DNA of 64,000 nt from Hyphomicrobiales bacterium (GCA_900473795.1 UCMT01000042.1:1-64000), one strand, 5' to 3'. Positions 55,267 to 64,000 are shown, counted from the stretch's first letter. Numbers and translations are program-made. Notes: generated from the sequence alone by a model not told the origin.

Positions 55267-55926
55267 ATGGCCACATTGGAAGGCGGCGCATACGATGACG
55301 CCCTGTTCGGCTCCCGCTTCAGCGATTTCATTCGCGCCCATGGGGGCGATGATTTCGTGAACGGCGGCAACGGGCACGACATCGTGTTCGGTGGTGACGG
55401 TGACGACCTGCTGTTCGGCGGAAAGGGAAACGACTCCCTGTTCGGCGGCGACGGCAGCGACTTGCTGAACGGTGAAAACGGCGACGACAGCCTCGTCGGC
55501 GGCTGGGGTGATGACCTTCTCTACGGCGACAAGGGCAGCGATATCCTGTTCGGCGGACAGGGAAGCGACCTTTTGTCCGGCGGCAAGGGCAACGACATAC
55601 TCTATGGTGGTGATGGCCACGACATCATTGACGGCGGGGCCGGAAACGACATCCTGGCGGGCGGGGCCGGCCACGACATCTTCGTCTTCGACGGCGGCGG
55701 CGGGAATGACGTCATTCTCGACTTTACCGCGGGCGAGGATCTGCTGCAGATATCGAAGGGCATCAATGGCCTTGACGTCTCTTCGCCCGAAGACCTGGCC
55801 TCGCGCGTCACGCAGGTCGGCGGCAATGTCGTCGTGGATCTCGGTCATGGCGATACGCTCACATTGGTAAATGTCGATGCCGACGACGTCCAGGCAAATC
55901 CCGACAACTACTTCACTGTTCACTGA
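55267..55926 (+). CDS. wgeA: RTX calcium-binding secreted protein (WgeA/ExpE1-like)
   Basis: 219-aa protein with twelve tandem nonapeptides of the GG.G.D... type at residues 33-140 (for example GGDGDDLLFGGKGNDSLF) that fold into a Ca-binding parallel beta-roll, and a C-terminal domain ending DADDVQANPDNYFTVH, a typical uncleaved type I secretion signal. No N-terminal signal peptide. TAAGGAGAGG precedes the ATG. In S. meliloti ExpE1 is exported by ExpD1/D2 and is needed for surface spreading and galactoglucan production. Confidence 0.9.
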   Translation: MATLEGGAYDDALFGSRFSDFIRAHGGDDFVNGGNGHDIVFGGDGDDLLFGGKGNDSLFGGDGSDLLNGENGDDSLVGGWGDDLLYGDKGSDILFGGQGSDLLSGGKGNDILYGGDGHDIIDGGAGNDILAGGAGHDIFVFDGGGGNDVILDFTAGEDLLQISKGINGLDVSSPEDLASRVTQVGGNVVVDLGHGDTLTLVNVDADDVQANPDNYFTVH

Positions 55927-55937
55927 GCCTGAGCTCG

Positions 55938-55967
55938 GCGCGCCCTGCCTCCTCCCGTGGGGCGCGC
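55938..55967 (+). promoter_or_regulatory. perfect stem-loop between wgeA and wgeB
   Basis: GCGCGCCC (55938-55945) and GGGCGCGC (55960-55967) form a perfect 8-bp GC stem with a 14-nt loop, 12 bp after the wgeA stop and 24 bp before wgeB. It probably sets a lower level of glycosyltransferase expression than of the secreted protein. Confidence 0.5.
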
Positions 55968-55991
55968 TATTCCGCTTCAGAAGGATAGCGT

Positions 55992-58250
55992 GTGACGTTC
56001 GACGATTGGACAGACGCCACTGGCGTTTTCAGGAACGCAAGGATCTTTCGGCTCGGCACAGAGCTGGCCGTCCTTGTCTGGGACCTCCCCCCGGCCCTCC
56101 CCGCCGCCACAAGGTGCCTGTTGTCCATGGACCAGTCGCCGATACCGCTCGTCAGCATGATGCTTCCGCTTGCCAACGGACGGCAACGCATGTTCTGGGC
56201 GATGAGACCAGGAAGGCAGCCGGAGAGTGTGGGCATTTGCACGGAAGACGGCGGTACCCTCGACACCATCGTGATGCAGCCTGCGCGCGCGCTCGCGCCT
56301 CTCGATGTGGAGGCCCTGTTCGCCGATCTCGCGCCAGAAGCCCGTATCAAGTTCGTCAACAACCTACTGACTGTGTGGCGAAGCGCCTTCCGCATTGCCG
56401 GCGACCATCTTTTCAGCATGGTGGTTGAAGACGCCCTTCACGCGCTCGTACCTGAACCGCAGGCCGCCAGCATCGTGTGCCAGGTTGCGCAAGGGTGCCA
56501 TCTGATTGAGACGGCTATCAATCCGGATCTGGGCGAGATCACAGCGATCTATGCGATCGGCGCGGCTTCGATCACACGCATGGCCGTGAAGCTCGTCCTC
56601 GGACGCAACGCGAAACACGGCAGCCTGCAGTCGTGCCATTTCATCGCGGAGGCGCCTTTCCCTTCCACTCCGTTTCTGATCGTCCTCCTGAGCAAGAATG
56701 GCGTCGCCATCCGCCAGCTTGTCGACGGCAAGCCTCGCCACCCCAGCCTTCAGAGTTGGTGGGACAAAAACCGTGCGGCGATGGAGCTGCGCGAAATGAT
56801 TGTCCGTCGACTCGCCACGTTGCCGCAAAGCGGCGCCGCCACGGCCATCGACCTTCAAGTTCGTGCACCACTGGCAACAAGCCGGATCGCCAAGTCGTCG
56901 ATGCATCCGTCCGGGGAGGTCGATCTCGCCCTGGCGCTCGACGACGGCTTGCTGGCCGGCGGCTGGTTCCATGCGCCGTCATCCGCGTTCGCCGGCATCG
57001 ACTACGTCAAAGAGGACGGCACGGCGGTGCCGCTCGATGGGAACAGCTACGAATTTCCCGCATGGGCGCAAGGGAACGATGAGAAGAGCAAGACCGATGT
57101 GACCGGTTTCGTTGCCTGGGTCCCGCTGGCGGAATCCCCCGGGCCGCTCCTGCAACCACGATTTCAGATGCGCTTTGCCTCGGGAGCGGTGAGACCTCTT
57201 GTACCGAAGCCACAGGCTTTCGAGCCGACAACACAACGAAACCACATCCTGCGCGCCGTGCCACCGCAACATGCAGTCGACCGCGCCTTTCGTACAATCC
57301 TTGCTCCCGCCTTGCAGGGCGTAGAGCGGCGATTGGGCAAGACCATCGAGGTCAATTGCACAAAGGACTACGGCCTTCCCAAATGTGCGCCCCTTGTTTC
57401 CATCGTAGTCCCCCTCTACCGGGTTCTCGACTTCCTGCGTTTCCAGTTGTCGGGGATGGCGACGGATCCATGGCTCGCCGAGAATGTGGAGATCATCTAT
57501 GTCCTTGATTCACCGGAAATTCAGGACGAGACGGAGCACCTCCTGGGCGGCTTGCACCTTCTGCACGGGCTACCGATGAAGTTGGTGGTGATGAATCGCA
57601 ACGGAGGCTATGCACGTGCTTGCAATGCCGGCGCACGTTTTGCACGCGGCACCATACTGGTGATGCTCAATTCAGATGTCGTGCCGTGCGCGCCAGGCTG
57701 GCTCCAGGTGTTGTCGCGTCAGTTGTTGGAAAGGCAAGAACTGGGGGCCATCGGCCCGAAGCTGATTTTCGAAGACGGATCGCTGCAGCATGCCGGGCTC
57801 TACTTCGCCCGCGACCAGCGCGGGATCTGGTTGAACCACCATTTCCACAAGGGGATGCCTGGCGACTACGCGCCGGCGCAACGTGGCCGCAACGTTCCTG
57901 GCGTCACCGGCGCTTGCCTCGTGACCCGCAGGGACACTTACGAGCGCGTTAGCGGTTACACCGAGGACTACGTGATTGGCGATTACGAGGACAGCGACCT
58001 GTGCCTCAAGATCCGTCGCCTGGGACTCCAGATAGCTTACGAGCCGGCCGTGTGCCTGTATCATTTCGAGCGTCGCTCGATCCGCCGTAGCCAGGACTAC
58101 ATGCGCGGCGTTGCGAGCCAATATAATTCATGGCTGCACACGCAGCGTTGGGAGGACGACATCACCGAACTGATGGCCAACCAGTTCGGTAGAGACCCGG
58201 ATCGACCTGCCGCCGCGGGTGGAAGAACCCGGGAAAGGAACGCAGCGTGA
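55992..58250 (+). CDS. wgeB: GT2 glycosyltransferase with N-terminal extension (WgeB-like)
   Basis: 752-aa protein starting at GTG 55992 (a GAAGGATAGC ribosome site precedes it). The first 440 residues have no motif I recognise and include an Ala-rich helical part. The C-terminal part is a GT2 domain: PLVSIVVPLYRVLDFLRFQL, MNRNGGYARACNAGARFARG, ILVMLNSDVV as DXD region, and GYTEDYVIGDYEDSDLCLKI with the catalytic ED. The stop overlaps the next start (GTGA). Same place and size class as expE2. Confidence 0.85.
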   Translation: MTFDDWTDATGVFRNARIFRLGTELAVLVWDLPPALPAATRCLLSMDQSPIPLVSMMLPLANGRQRMFWAMRPGRQPESVGICTEDGGTLDTIVMQPARALAPLDVEALFADLAPEARIKFVNNLLTVWRSAFRIAGDHLFSMVVEDALHALVPEPQAASIVCQVAQGCHLIETAINPDLGEITAIYAIGAASITRMAVKLVLGRNAKHGSLQSCHFIAEAPFPSTPFLIVLLSKNGVAIRQLVDGKPRHPSLQSWWDKNRAAMELREMIVRRLATLPQSGAATAIDLQVRAPLATSRIAKSSMHPSGEVDLALALDDGLLAGGWFHAPSSAFAGIDYVKEDGTAVPLDGNSYEFPAWAQGNDEKSKTDVTGFVAWVPLAESPGPLLQPRFQMRFASGAVRPLVPKPQAFEPTTQRNHILRAVPPQHAVDRAFRTILAPALQGVERRLGKTIEVNCTKDYGLPKCAPLVSIVVPLYRVLDFLRFQLSGMATDPWLAENVEIIYVLDSPEIQDETEHLLGGLHLLHGLPMKLVVMNRNGGYARACNAGARFARGTILVMLNSDVVPCAPGWLQVLSRQLLERQELGAIGPKLIFEDGSLQHAGLYFARDQRGIWLNHHFHKGMPGDYAPAQRGRNVPGVTGACLVTRRDTYERVSGYTEDYVIGDYEDSDLCLKIRRLGLQIAYEPAVCLYHFERRSIRRSQDYMRGVASQYNSWLHTQRWEDDITELMANQFGRDPDRPAAAGGRTRERNAA

Positions 58251-59086
58251 CGTCAGCGGCACTCGCGCAGCCCCCCGCGCCAGCTCGACTGATCGATGAA
58301 GACCGCGTTCGCTGGTTAATCGAATCCGTTCGGGGCAATCGTTTTCTGCCGCAACCGGATTCGACCAACGTCTTCGTGGGAGACGGTGATTTTCTCGCGA
58401 TAGGAGCGGAGTTTCTCGGTTACTTTATTCGCATCGGCGGCCTGCGCGAAGACAGCCGCGTGCTCGACATTGGTTGCGGTATCGGCCGGATGGCCGTGCC
58501 GCTCACCCAGTATCTCGATCCGCAAGCGAGCCGCTACGATGGAATCGATCCAGTCGAGGGCGGCATTGGCTGGTGTCAGCGTACGATCACGCCCGCCTAC
58601 CCCAATTTCGCCTTCCAGCGACTGGACATCGCGCACGAGCTCTACAATCCGAGCGGCAAGATCAGCGGGAAAGCCTTGGCGCTGCCCTTTCCGGATCGTC
58701 ATTTCGACTTCGTCATCATGACGTCCGTAGTCACTCATCTGCCACCCGCGGAGGTGCTTGTCTACCTCTCCGAGGTCCGCAGAGTGCTGTCACCCCGCGG
58801 CCGCCTGTTCATGACGGCGTTCGTGGTCGACCCGATCGCCGCGGCAATAGAAAACAGGCGGCGCGATCCGCGTCTCGCTTTCCACCGGTACGGCGAAAGC
58901 CCATTCTGGTTCGTACCCAACCAGCCACCGCTTGCCGCGATCGGCTTCGAAGACGGCTTTCTGGACAAAGCGCTCGAACGGGCCGGCCTTTCCGTCGCTC
59001 TGAAATCGCTTGGCCATTGGCGCGGCACCAACGCGGGGCACCATCAGGACTTCATCGTGGCCAAGCGTCGGGGAAATGGACGATGA
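58247..59086 (+). CDS. wgeC: SAM-dependent methyltransferase (WgeC-like)
   Basis: 279-aa class I methyltransferase. SAM motif I VLDIGCGIGRMAVPL, motif II/III ALPFPDRHFDFVIMTSVVTH and LSEVRRVLSPRGRLFMTAFV. GTG start overlapping the wgeB stop; ends in ATGA overlap with the next gene. In the exp locus the third expE gene is also methyltransferase-like. The acceptor is presumably a sugar of the polymer or a carrier. Confidence 0.85.
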   Translation: MTSAALAQPPAPARLIDEDRVRWLIESVRGNRFLPQPDSTNVFVGDGDFLAIGAEFLGYFIRIGGLREDSRVLDIGCGIGRMAVPLTQYLDPQASRYDGIDPVEGGIGWCQRTITPAYPNFAFQRLDIAHELYNPSGKISGKALALPFPDRHFDFVIMTSVVTHLPPAEVLVYLSEVRRVLSPRGRLFMTAFVVDPIAAAIENRRRDPRLAFHRYGESPFWFVPNQPPLAAIGFEDGFLDKALERAGLSVALKSLGHWRGTNAGHHQDFIVAKRRGNGR

Positions 59087-60333
59087 GCAAGCGCATTCTG
59101 GTGGCCGCCCACAACCATCCGTCCCTCCACCCGGGAGGAACGGAGATCTTCGCTCACGACTTATTTCGTGCCTACCAGCGCGCAGGGCACGAGGCCCTGT
59201 TTCTCGGTGCCACGAACCAAATCCATCGCGAGGCCAGGCCGGGCACGAGCTTTCAGGGCATCGGCCCGGCGGGAGACGAGGTCCTGCTGTGGTCCGGACA
59301 CTTCGACCGCTTCTTCATGAGCCAGATCGACCTCTATGGCGTGGTGCCGGACATAGCGGAGTTGCTGCGCGATTTCCGACCGGATGTGGTCCACCTTCAC
59401 CACCTGCTGCTGCTTGGCGCCGAGTTCCCGCACATTGTCCGCCGCACCCTGCCCCATTGCCAGATCGTCATGACGCTCCATGACTACTACCCCATTTGCC
59501 ATCATGACGGCCTGATGGTGCGCACCGGCAGCAAGGAGCTTTGTCACCAAGCCAGCCCGGACCGCTGCCATGGCTGCTTCAAGGACATTCCGCTCGATCG
59601 CTTTGCTTTGCGCGAACGCCACCTGAAGGCCCTGCTGAGCACGGTCGACCACTTCGTCGCGCCAAGCGCCTTTTTACGAGAGCGCTTCGTGCAGTGGGGG
59701 CTGGACGAAGGGACGATCAGCGTCATTCCCAATGGTATCCCCATCCGAAATGCTGGCGCGCGAAGAGAGCTGCTCGAGGGCGGGCGGCCGGTCTTCGGAT
59801 ATTTCGGAAATCTCAACCCCTGGAAAGGGGTGACTGTATTGCTCGACGCTGCGCGCCTGCTTCTGGCCGATGGCCTCGAATTCGAACTCCGCGTCCACGG
59901 CGGCGCGCCCTTCCAGAGCCAGGCTTTCGTCGACGAGATCGATCGTCGCTTCGCAGAAACGGCAGCATCCGTGCAGCCCCGAGGCCCCTATCGGCGCGAA
60001 GACATCGGCGATCTGGTAGCCGCGGTCGATTGCACCATTGTTCCTTCCGTCTGGTGGGAGAACGCGCCGTTGGTCATCCAGGAAGCCCAGACTCAGGGCC
60101 GTCCGGTCATTGCTAGCAACATCGGGGGAATGGCTGAAATGATCGAGCACGGCGTCAACGGCCTGACTGTTCCACCCAACGATGCCCGAGCGCTCGCCGC
60201 GGCGATGCGTAGCATATTGGAAGAGCCCAACCTGCTGCGCCAGTTCTCCGAAAACGCTCGCAAACCCGACGACATCGACACGACCGCCCGCCGCTATCTC
60301 AAGCAGATCGACCCTGCGCAGGTTCAGGCATAG
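59083..60333 (+). CDS. wgeD: GT4 glycosyltransferase (WgeD-like)
   Basis: 416-aa GT-B enzyme. ILVAAHNHPSLHPGGTEIFA at the N-terminus, DVVHLHHLLLLG, then a Cys-rich insertion (CHQASPDRCHGCF, about 150-165), FGYFGNLNPWKGVTVLLDAA and VPSVWWENAPLVIQEAQTQG, the donor-site E-x7-E. The CHGCF insertion is shared with the partial gene at the right edge, so the two are paralogues. Coupled to its neighbours by 4-bp overlap and a 9-bp gap. Confidence 0.87.
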   Translation: MSKRILVAAHNHPSLHPGGTEIFAHDLFRAYQRAGHEALFLGATNQIHREARPGTSFQGIGPAGDEVLLWSGHFDRFFMSQIDLYGVVPDIAELLRDFRPDVVHLHHLLLLGAEFPHIVRRTLPHCQIVMTLHDYYPICHHDGLMVRTGSKELCHQASPDRCHGCFKDIPLDRFALRERHLKALLSTVDHFVAPSAFLRERFVQWGLDEGTISVIPNGIPIRNAGARRELLEGGRPVFGYFGNLNPWKGVTVLLDAARLLLADGLEFELRVHGGAPFQSQAFVDEIDRRFAETAASVQPRGPYRREDIGDLVAAVDCTIVPSVWWENAPLVIQEAQTQGRPVIASNIGGMAEMIEHGVNGLTVPPNDARALAAAMRSILEEPNLLRQFSENARKPDDIDTTARRYLKQIDPAQVQA

Positions 60334-60342
60334 GAGAACGCC

Positions 60343-61080
60343 ATGGCTAATCCCGCTGAACGACCGGATGCCGCATCCGAACAGGACAACGCCAAGCCGA
60401 TGAACGGCCGGGTGGATGCCATCGACATGGGTCGGATCTTCGGTTGGGCATTCGACCCGATGGCGCCGGACCAACGGCTGACCATCCGAGTGCTTCTCGA
60501 TGCCAAGGTGATTGCCGAGGCGGTTGCCGATCGCAATCGTCCCGACTTGCGGCGCAACGGTATCGGCGATGGCAAGCACGCATTTGAAATCGCACTGCCC
60601 GAACCCGTCCAGTCACGGGCGAGCGATCTCGTCGTCGTGGCGCGAAATGGAAGTGGTTCCGAGCAAGCCTTGCGCGTTCCCCAGCCAGATGAGCAAGCGG
60701 CCGAAGCTCTTATCGCCGCGCCGCTGACGAAAGTGCTCGACAAGCTCGACGTATTGATGGCAGCGCAGCGGCAGTTGCAGGTCTCACAGCGCTCAGTGCA
60801 GCGCACATCACAAGTCGATGCCGACAAGTCCGAGACCAGGACCGTCGGCCTGACCGATATCAGCGACGCCGTCGAAAGCCTCAGGGTGGATATCAGCCAA
60901 CGGCTGAATGACCTCGATGTCCATCTGATGCGGCTGGATGGGGTGGTGGCAGGAATGGAGAAGCGCCTGAACACGTTGCAGAAACGTGCAAACGGCGAGT
61001 TGAAGCCCCTGCTGCTGCTGTTGTTCGTTCTTGTGGGATTTGTCGCGGGCGCTGGCCTTGCGCTGATTGCCAGGATCTGA
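60343..61080 (+). CDS. wgeE: tail-anchored coiled-coil protein of the EPS cluster (WgeE-like)
   Basis: 245-aa protein. Residues 20-90 form a beta-rich domain (NGRVDAIDMGRIFGWAFDPM, then RNGIGDGKHAFEI) also found attached to rhizobial glycosyltransferases; 125-220 is coiled coil (ISDAVESLRVDISQRLNDLD); the last 25 residues are one membrane helix (LLLLLFVLVGFVAGAGLALI). It may tether glycosyltransferases to the membrane. One-base TGATG overlap with the next gene. Confidence 0.7.
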   Translation: MANPAERPDAASEQDNAKPMNGRVDAIDMGRIFGWAFDPMAPDQRLTIRVLLDAKVIAEAVADRNRPDLRRNGIGDGKHAFEIALPEPVQSRASDLVVVARNGSGSEQALRVPQPDEQAAEALIAAPLTKVLDKLDVLMAAQRQLQVSQRSVQRTSQVDADKSETRTVGLTDISDAVESLRVDISQRLNDLDVHLMRLDGVVAGMEKRLNTLQKRANGELKPLLLLLFVLVGFVAGAGLALIARI

Positions 61081-63338
61081 TGCAGGGAGGTTACGGCGTG
61101 CTGGTTACAGAACAGTCCCCCGCGGTTACTAGCCCCACAGCGGGCAAGCATGGGGCGAGCAGGGCAATGCGCTCTGGGAGGGTTCTCGGCTGCCGCGTTG
61201 ACGACACAACGTTGCTGATCATCGGCCTCGGCCGTGTCATGGCGGGCGAAGTGGTGGTCGGCGTCGACGGGGATCAGGCGGGCACGCGAAGCGCGTTTGT
61301 CTCGCAATGGCGATTGGCCGCGCCCTCGCCACGGGCCAAGCACGGCTTCGCGGCGCTCCTACCGACAGGGGCCACGGACCGGGGCATGACCACGATACGG
61401 TTCGGTGAGGATGAGACGGGCGCAGGCTATATTTTTGCGCCCCGACTTGCCTCCGCGGAGGAAGCAGCCGCGCTCGTGACCGAGTCCGCAGGATCTCAGT
61501 CGGCGGCGGTCATTGACCGGCTCGTGGACGTTCTGATGGTCGGCAACGTTAACCGCCGCAGACTTCTGACCATCACGGCACTTTTGCAGGCAGCCGACGC
61601 AAGTGATGGTTTCGTCGAGTTGATCGGTGAAAGCCATGACGGCACGACGTTCCTGCAGGGCTGGAGCCGCAGCATGGCGCCCGGACGCTGCCGGGTGTCC
61701 TTGGCAGGCAACGCGACACCGGTGGTCGAGGAGTGCGGCATCGCCGTCTTTTCCCGCACGGACGCTCCCGAGAGCGCCTCGGGTTTTGTTGGTCTGCTCG
61801 AGGCCAACCAGGTTGCCCGCGCTCTCGACATTGAAGGTCTGGTCTATCGAGGGCGCGCCGGTTGGAGATATGCTGCGGTCCACCCCCGAAAGCACATCGC
61901 CGGCCCGCTGGAGACGCCCGAACACATCCGGTCGCTCCTGCTGCGCTCACATAGCGCGCCAGAGGTGCTCCTGTCGCTCCGAGCGGCCGCTAACAGCTTT
62001 GACGGCAAAGAAACCGTCTCCAGCCTGCCGTATCCCGTCCGGATGGGAACAGATAACGCCTTTGAGACCGATGGAGGAAATCTCCTCGTCTCCGGCTGGC
62101 TTTATGACCCCGACGAGCACGTCGTAGCGGTAAGACTGCGCCGACGCGATGCTGCGGCTCGCGTCAACGAACGCTGGACGCGCCTCGATCGCCCCGATGT
62201 CACAGACAGTTTCAACGACCAGCAGCAGCACTTGGCGCCGAGCCTGCGGAGCGAACAGCATGCGCACGGCTTCATCTCCCACGCCCAATTGCCGAGTGAG
62301 GATTCTGGTGCGCCTCTCTACTTCGAACTGACGCTGCGCGATTGTCGCCGTGCGTTTTTTCCGGTGAAACCAACGCGGGTTTCGGCCCGCTTGGCGGCAT
62401 TGCGCCAGATCGGCTCCATCGATCCCGCGAACTGTGCGTTGCCGGCGATCATCGATACACAAATTGTCCCGTTCCTCAGCGAAACCGGAAGGTCGGCGCC
62501 GGTCATTGACGCAATGCTGGATGCTGGATCCTTCGATCAGGAAAGCAGCCCGCCGATCGTCATCGGCGCCGGGGAGACCGAGGAGCACATTTCCCCGCTG
62601 CTGGCCTTGCTTGCGCTCGATCCGGAGACCCGGCGCGCGCCGATCGTGATTGTCATGCCTGCCGAGCGCTATCGCAAGCAGGCAGCCGGCCTCATTGAAC
62701 TCGCGCGGTTCTATCGCCTTTCGGTTAGGCTGGTATCGGCGAAGGGAACAGCCGACTTCTACGACTTGCTTGAAGCCGGCACGCAAGCACTTTCCTGTGA
62801 AACTGTCGTGCCGCTTTCCGCCTCACTGATCCCGCACGGGGCAGGCTGGTACGGCAAGCTCGTGGCCACAACCGAGACCCTGAAAGGAAGCATCATCTCG
62901 CCCGTCCAAGCCTACGAGGACCATTCCGTTCGCTGGGCGGGAAACTGGATCGATGACGACAACCGCGACCAACCCGTCGTGGGCCACTATACTGGATATC
63001 CGCTCAAAGCAGTTACCGACATGACGCTGACCCGTATCGCGGCAGCCTCGCTTGAGTGCTGCGTCATGCCCCGCGACGCCCTGTTGCGCGCGGGCGGCTT
63101 TTCCGGCGGCTATCTGGGCGCGCCGGAAAAAGGCCTGGATCTCGGCCTCCGTCTTAGCCGGTCCGGCATCGACTCCTATTTGCTGCCATCGGTGCAGATG
63201 TGGGGCTGCGACGACGCACGCGACGGGAACGGTCCGGCGATGGCGGCTCTGGTGGAGGAGATCGACCGAAAGATCTTCAAGAGCCAATGGGTGCCTGTCC
63301 TCGCGATTGAAAAGCACCCAGAAGAGAGGCCCGCATGA
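61080..63338 (+). CDS. wgeF: large EPS-cluster protein with GT2-like C-terminal part (WgeF-like)
   Basis: 752-aa soluble protein with no clear start motif; ATG 61080 overlaps the preceding stop. About residues 315-420 repeat the beta-rich domain of the preceding protein (FETDGGNLLVSGWLYDPDEH; HAHGFISHAQL). The part from 480 looks like a degenerate GT2 fold (PIVIVMPAERYRKQAAGLIE; GAGWYGKLVATTETLKGSII; MPRDALLRAGGFSGGYLGAP). The usual DXD is not evident, so catalysis is uncertain. Position matches expE6. Confidence 0.65.
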   Translation: MQGGYGVLVTEQSPAVTSPTAGKHGASRAMRSGRVLGCRVDDTTLLIIGLGRVMAGEVVVGVDGDQAGTRSAFVSQWRLAAPSPRAKHGFAALLPTGATDRGMTTIRFGEDETGAGYIFAPRLASAEEAAALVTESAGSQSAAVIDRLVDVLMVGNVNRRRLLTITALLQAADASDGFVELIGESHDGTTFLQGWSRSMAPGRCRVSLAGNATPVVEECGIAVFSRTDAPESASGFVGLLEANQVARALDIEGLVYRGRAGWRYAAVHPRKHIAGPLETPEHIRSLLLRSHSAPEVLLSLRAAANSFDGKETVSSLPYPVRMGTDNAFETDGGNLLVSGWLYDPDEHVVAVRLRRRDAAARVNERWTRLDRPDVTDSFNDQQQHLAPSLRSEQHAHGFISHAQLPSEDSGAPLYFELTLRDCRRAFFPVKPTRVSARLAALRQIGSIDPANCALPAIIDTQIVPFLSETGRSAPVIDAMLDAGSFDQESSPPIVIGAGETEEHISPLLALLALDPETRRAPIVIVMPAERYRKQAAGLIELARFYRLSVRLVSAKGTADFYDLLEAGTQALSCETVVPLSASLIPHGAGWYGKLVATTETLKGSIISPVQAYEDHSVRWAGNWIDDDNRDQPVVGHYTGYPLKAVTDMTLTRIAAASLECCVMPRDALLRAGGFSGGYLGAPEKGLDLGLRLSRSGIDSYLLPSVQMWGCDDARDGNGPAMAALVEEIDRKIFKSQWVPVLAIEKHPEERPA

Positions 63339-64000
63339 ACGAGCAGCTTCGCGTCCTTGTCGTCTCGCATGCGCACCCGACAATCTCGCTCGGCGGAGCA
63401 GAAATCGCATCTCACAACCTGCATCTTGGCCTGAAGGCATTGCCGAACGTGGAATCGGTTTACCTGGCCCGGGTCGGCCATCCAGTACCGAGGCATGCCG
63501 CGTCCGCGCTGATGAGCCTACGCCTTGCCGAAGATGAGCTACTGTTCCACACGGAAGACTACGACCACTTCTTTTTGTCCAACGGCGATACGCAGGCGAT
63601 CAGTCGGGACCTGTTGCGTTTCGCGCGCGATCTCAGGCCCCATGTCGTGCATTTCCATCATGTTCTCGGAATCGGCCTCGAAGCGCTCTACGCCCTTAGA
63701 GAAGCATTTCCGCACGCAGCCATACTCGTCACGTTCCACGAATATTTGTCGATCTGCCACAATCATGGGCAGATGGTGAAACGGCCTTCCGGCCAGCTCT
63801 GCGAAGCAGCCTCCCCCGTCGCCTGCCACGGCTGCTTTCCAGAGATCCCCGTCTCGCGCTTCTTCAAGCGGGAGTTGTTTGCGCGCGGGATGCTTGGCCT
63901 TGCCGACGCCTTCGTCTCCCCCAGCCGGTTTCTGGCGGAGCGCTATGTCAAATGGGGCATTGAAGAGGACAAGCTCCGCGTCATCGAAAACGGGATCACC
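63335..64000 (+). CDS. wgeG: GT4 glycosyltransferase, truncated by window edge (WgeG-like)
   Basis: The first 222 codons of a GT-B enzyme are visible: LRVLVVSHAHPTISLGGAEI, HVVHFHHVLGIG, ICHNHGQMVKRPSG, CEAASPVACHGCFPEIP and VKWGIEEDKLRVIENGI. It is a paralogue of the gene at 59083-60333, including the Cys-rich insertion. Start overlaps the preceding stop (ATGA). The C-terminal donor domain lies beyond the window. Position corresponds to expE7. Confidence 0.85.
   Translation, partial: MNEQLRVLVVSHAHPTISLGGAEIASHNLHLGLKALPNVESVYLARVGHPVPRHAASALMSLRLAEDELLFHTEDYDHFFLSNGDTQAISRDLLRFARDLRPHVVHFHHVLGIGLEALYALREAFPHAAILVTFHEYLSICHNHGQMVKRPSGQLCEAASPVACHGCFPEIPVSRFFKRELFARGMLGLADAFVSPSRFLAERYVKWGIEEDKLRVIENGIT

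Noticed and set aside
55363-55686. Possible CRISPR or satellite array suggested by 27-bp periodicity
   Set aside because: The period is that of the coding RTX nonapeptides in wgeA; no spacer-repeat structure.
1-64000. tRNA, rRNA, insertion sequences and integration sites
   Set aside because: None seen by reading; no transposase motif, no cloverleaf-like sequence and no long terminal repeats were found.

Overview
The window reads as an extrachromosomal replicon (plasmid, megaplasmid or chromid) of an alphaproteobacterium close to Sinorhizobium/Ensifer. The reasons are a high-GC sequence with tight ATGA-coupled operons, a virB mating-pair operon with a divergent RctA-like repressor, and a cluster whose content and order match the galactoglucan (EPS II, exp/wg) locus known from Sinorhizobium meliloti pSymB. 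No replication, partition, relaxase, coupling-protein, rRNA or tRNA gene was seen. All assignments come from reading motifs and gene order; no search was run.

Layout. (1) 0.6-9.8 kb, minus strand: an L,D-transpeptidase, then a two-gene signalling operon: a 2101-residue soluble hybrid histidine kinase built on a tandem poly-HAMP array (eleven near-identical 92-residue units) with GAF and three receivers, followed by a second hybrid kinase. (2) 9.8-13.4 kb: an accessory patch with a small Cys-rich ORF, an EAL-domain relic, a VOC/glyoxalase protein and a Tet(X)-like FAD monooxygenase. (3) 13.5-24.1 kb: a complete virB1-virB11 operon on the minus strand with an EexN-type exclusion lipoprotein and a Cys-rich exported protein, facing an RctA-like winged-helix regulator across a short divergent promoter. 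(4) 24.6-36.4 kb, plus strand: a CUT1-type ABC importer (binding protein, two permeases, small membrane protein, two different ATPases) joined to dihydroxyacetone phosphorylation genes: a DhaK-DhaL fusion, separate DhaL, DhaM, HPr and enzyme I, a small HTH-like protein, then a second DhaK. (5) 36.5-41.2 kb: an aminotransferase relic, a large glycine-rich SH3 exported protein, an HD-GYP relic and a degenerate GGDEF protein. (6) 41.2-64 kb: the EPS II-like locus.

The EPS locus is split by a central regulator. On the minus strand lie wgaA-wgaB-wgaD-wgaE-wgaF, followed by decayed stumps of three dTDP-rhamnose genes (rfbA, rfbC, rfbB) in the order expected for wgaG-H-I, and wgcA behind the MarR regulator wggR. 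On the plus strand lie wgdA-wgdB (type I secretion), wgeA (RTX Ca-binding protein, the likely secretion substrate) and wgeB to wgeG (glycosyltransferases, methyltransferase, membrane-anchored protein); the last gene runs off the window. A palindromic box at the wggR/wgdA promoter recurs upstream of wgeA and, weakly, upstream of wgaA, suggesting one regulon.

The observations most worth checking are the fungal-Nik1-like poly-HAMP kinase, the DHA system that carries both an ATP-type and a PEP-type phosphorylation set behind one transporter, the serial internal deletions that leave gene stumps of the rhamnose genes, and the shared regulator box in the EPS locus.
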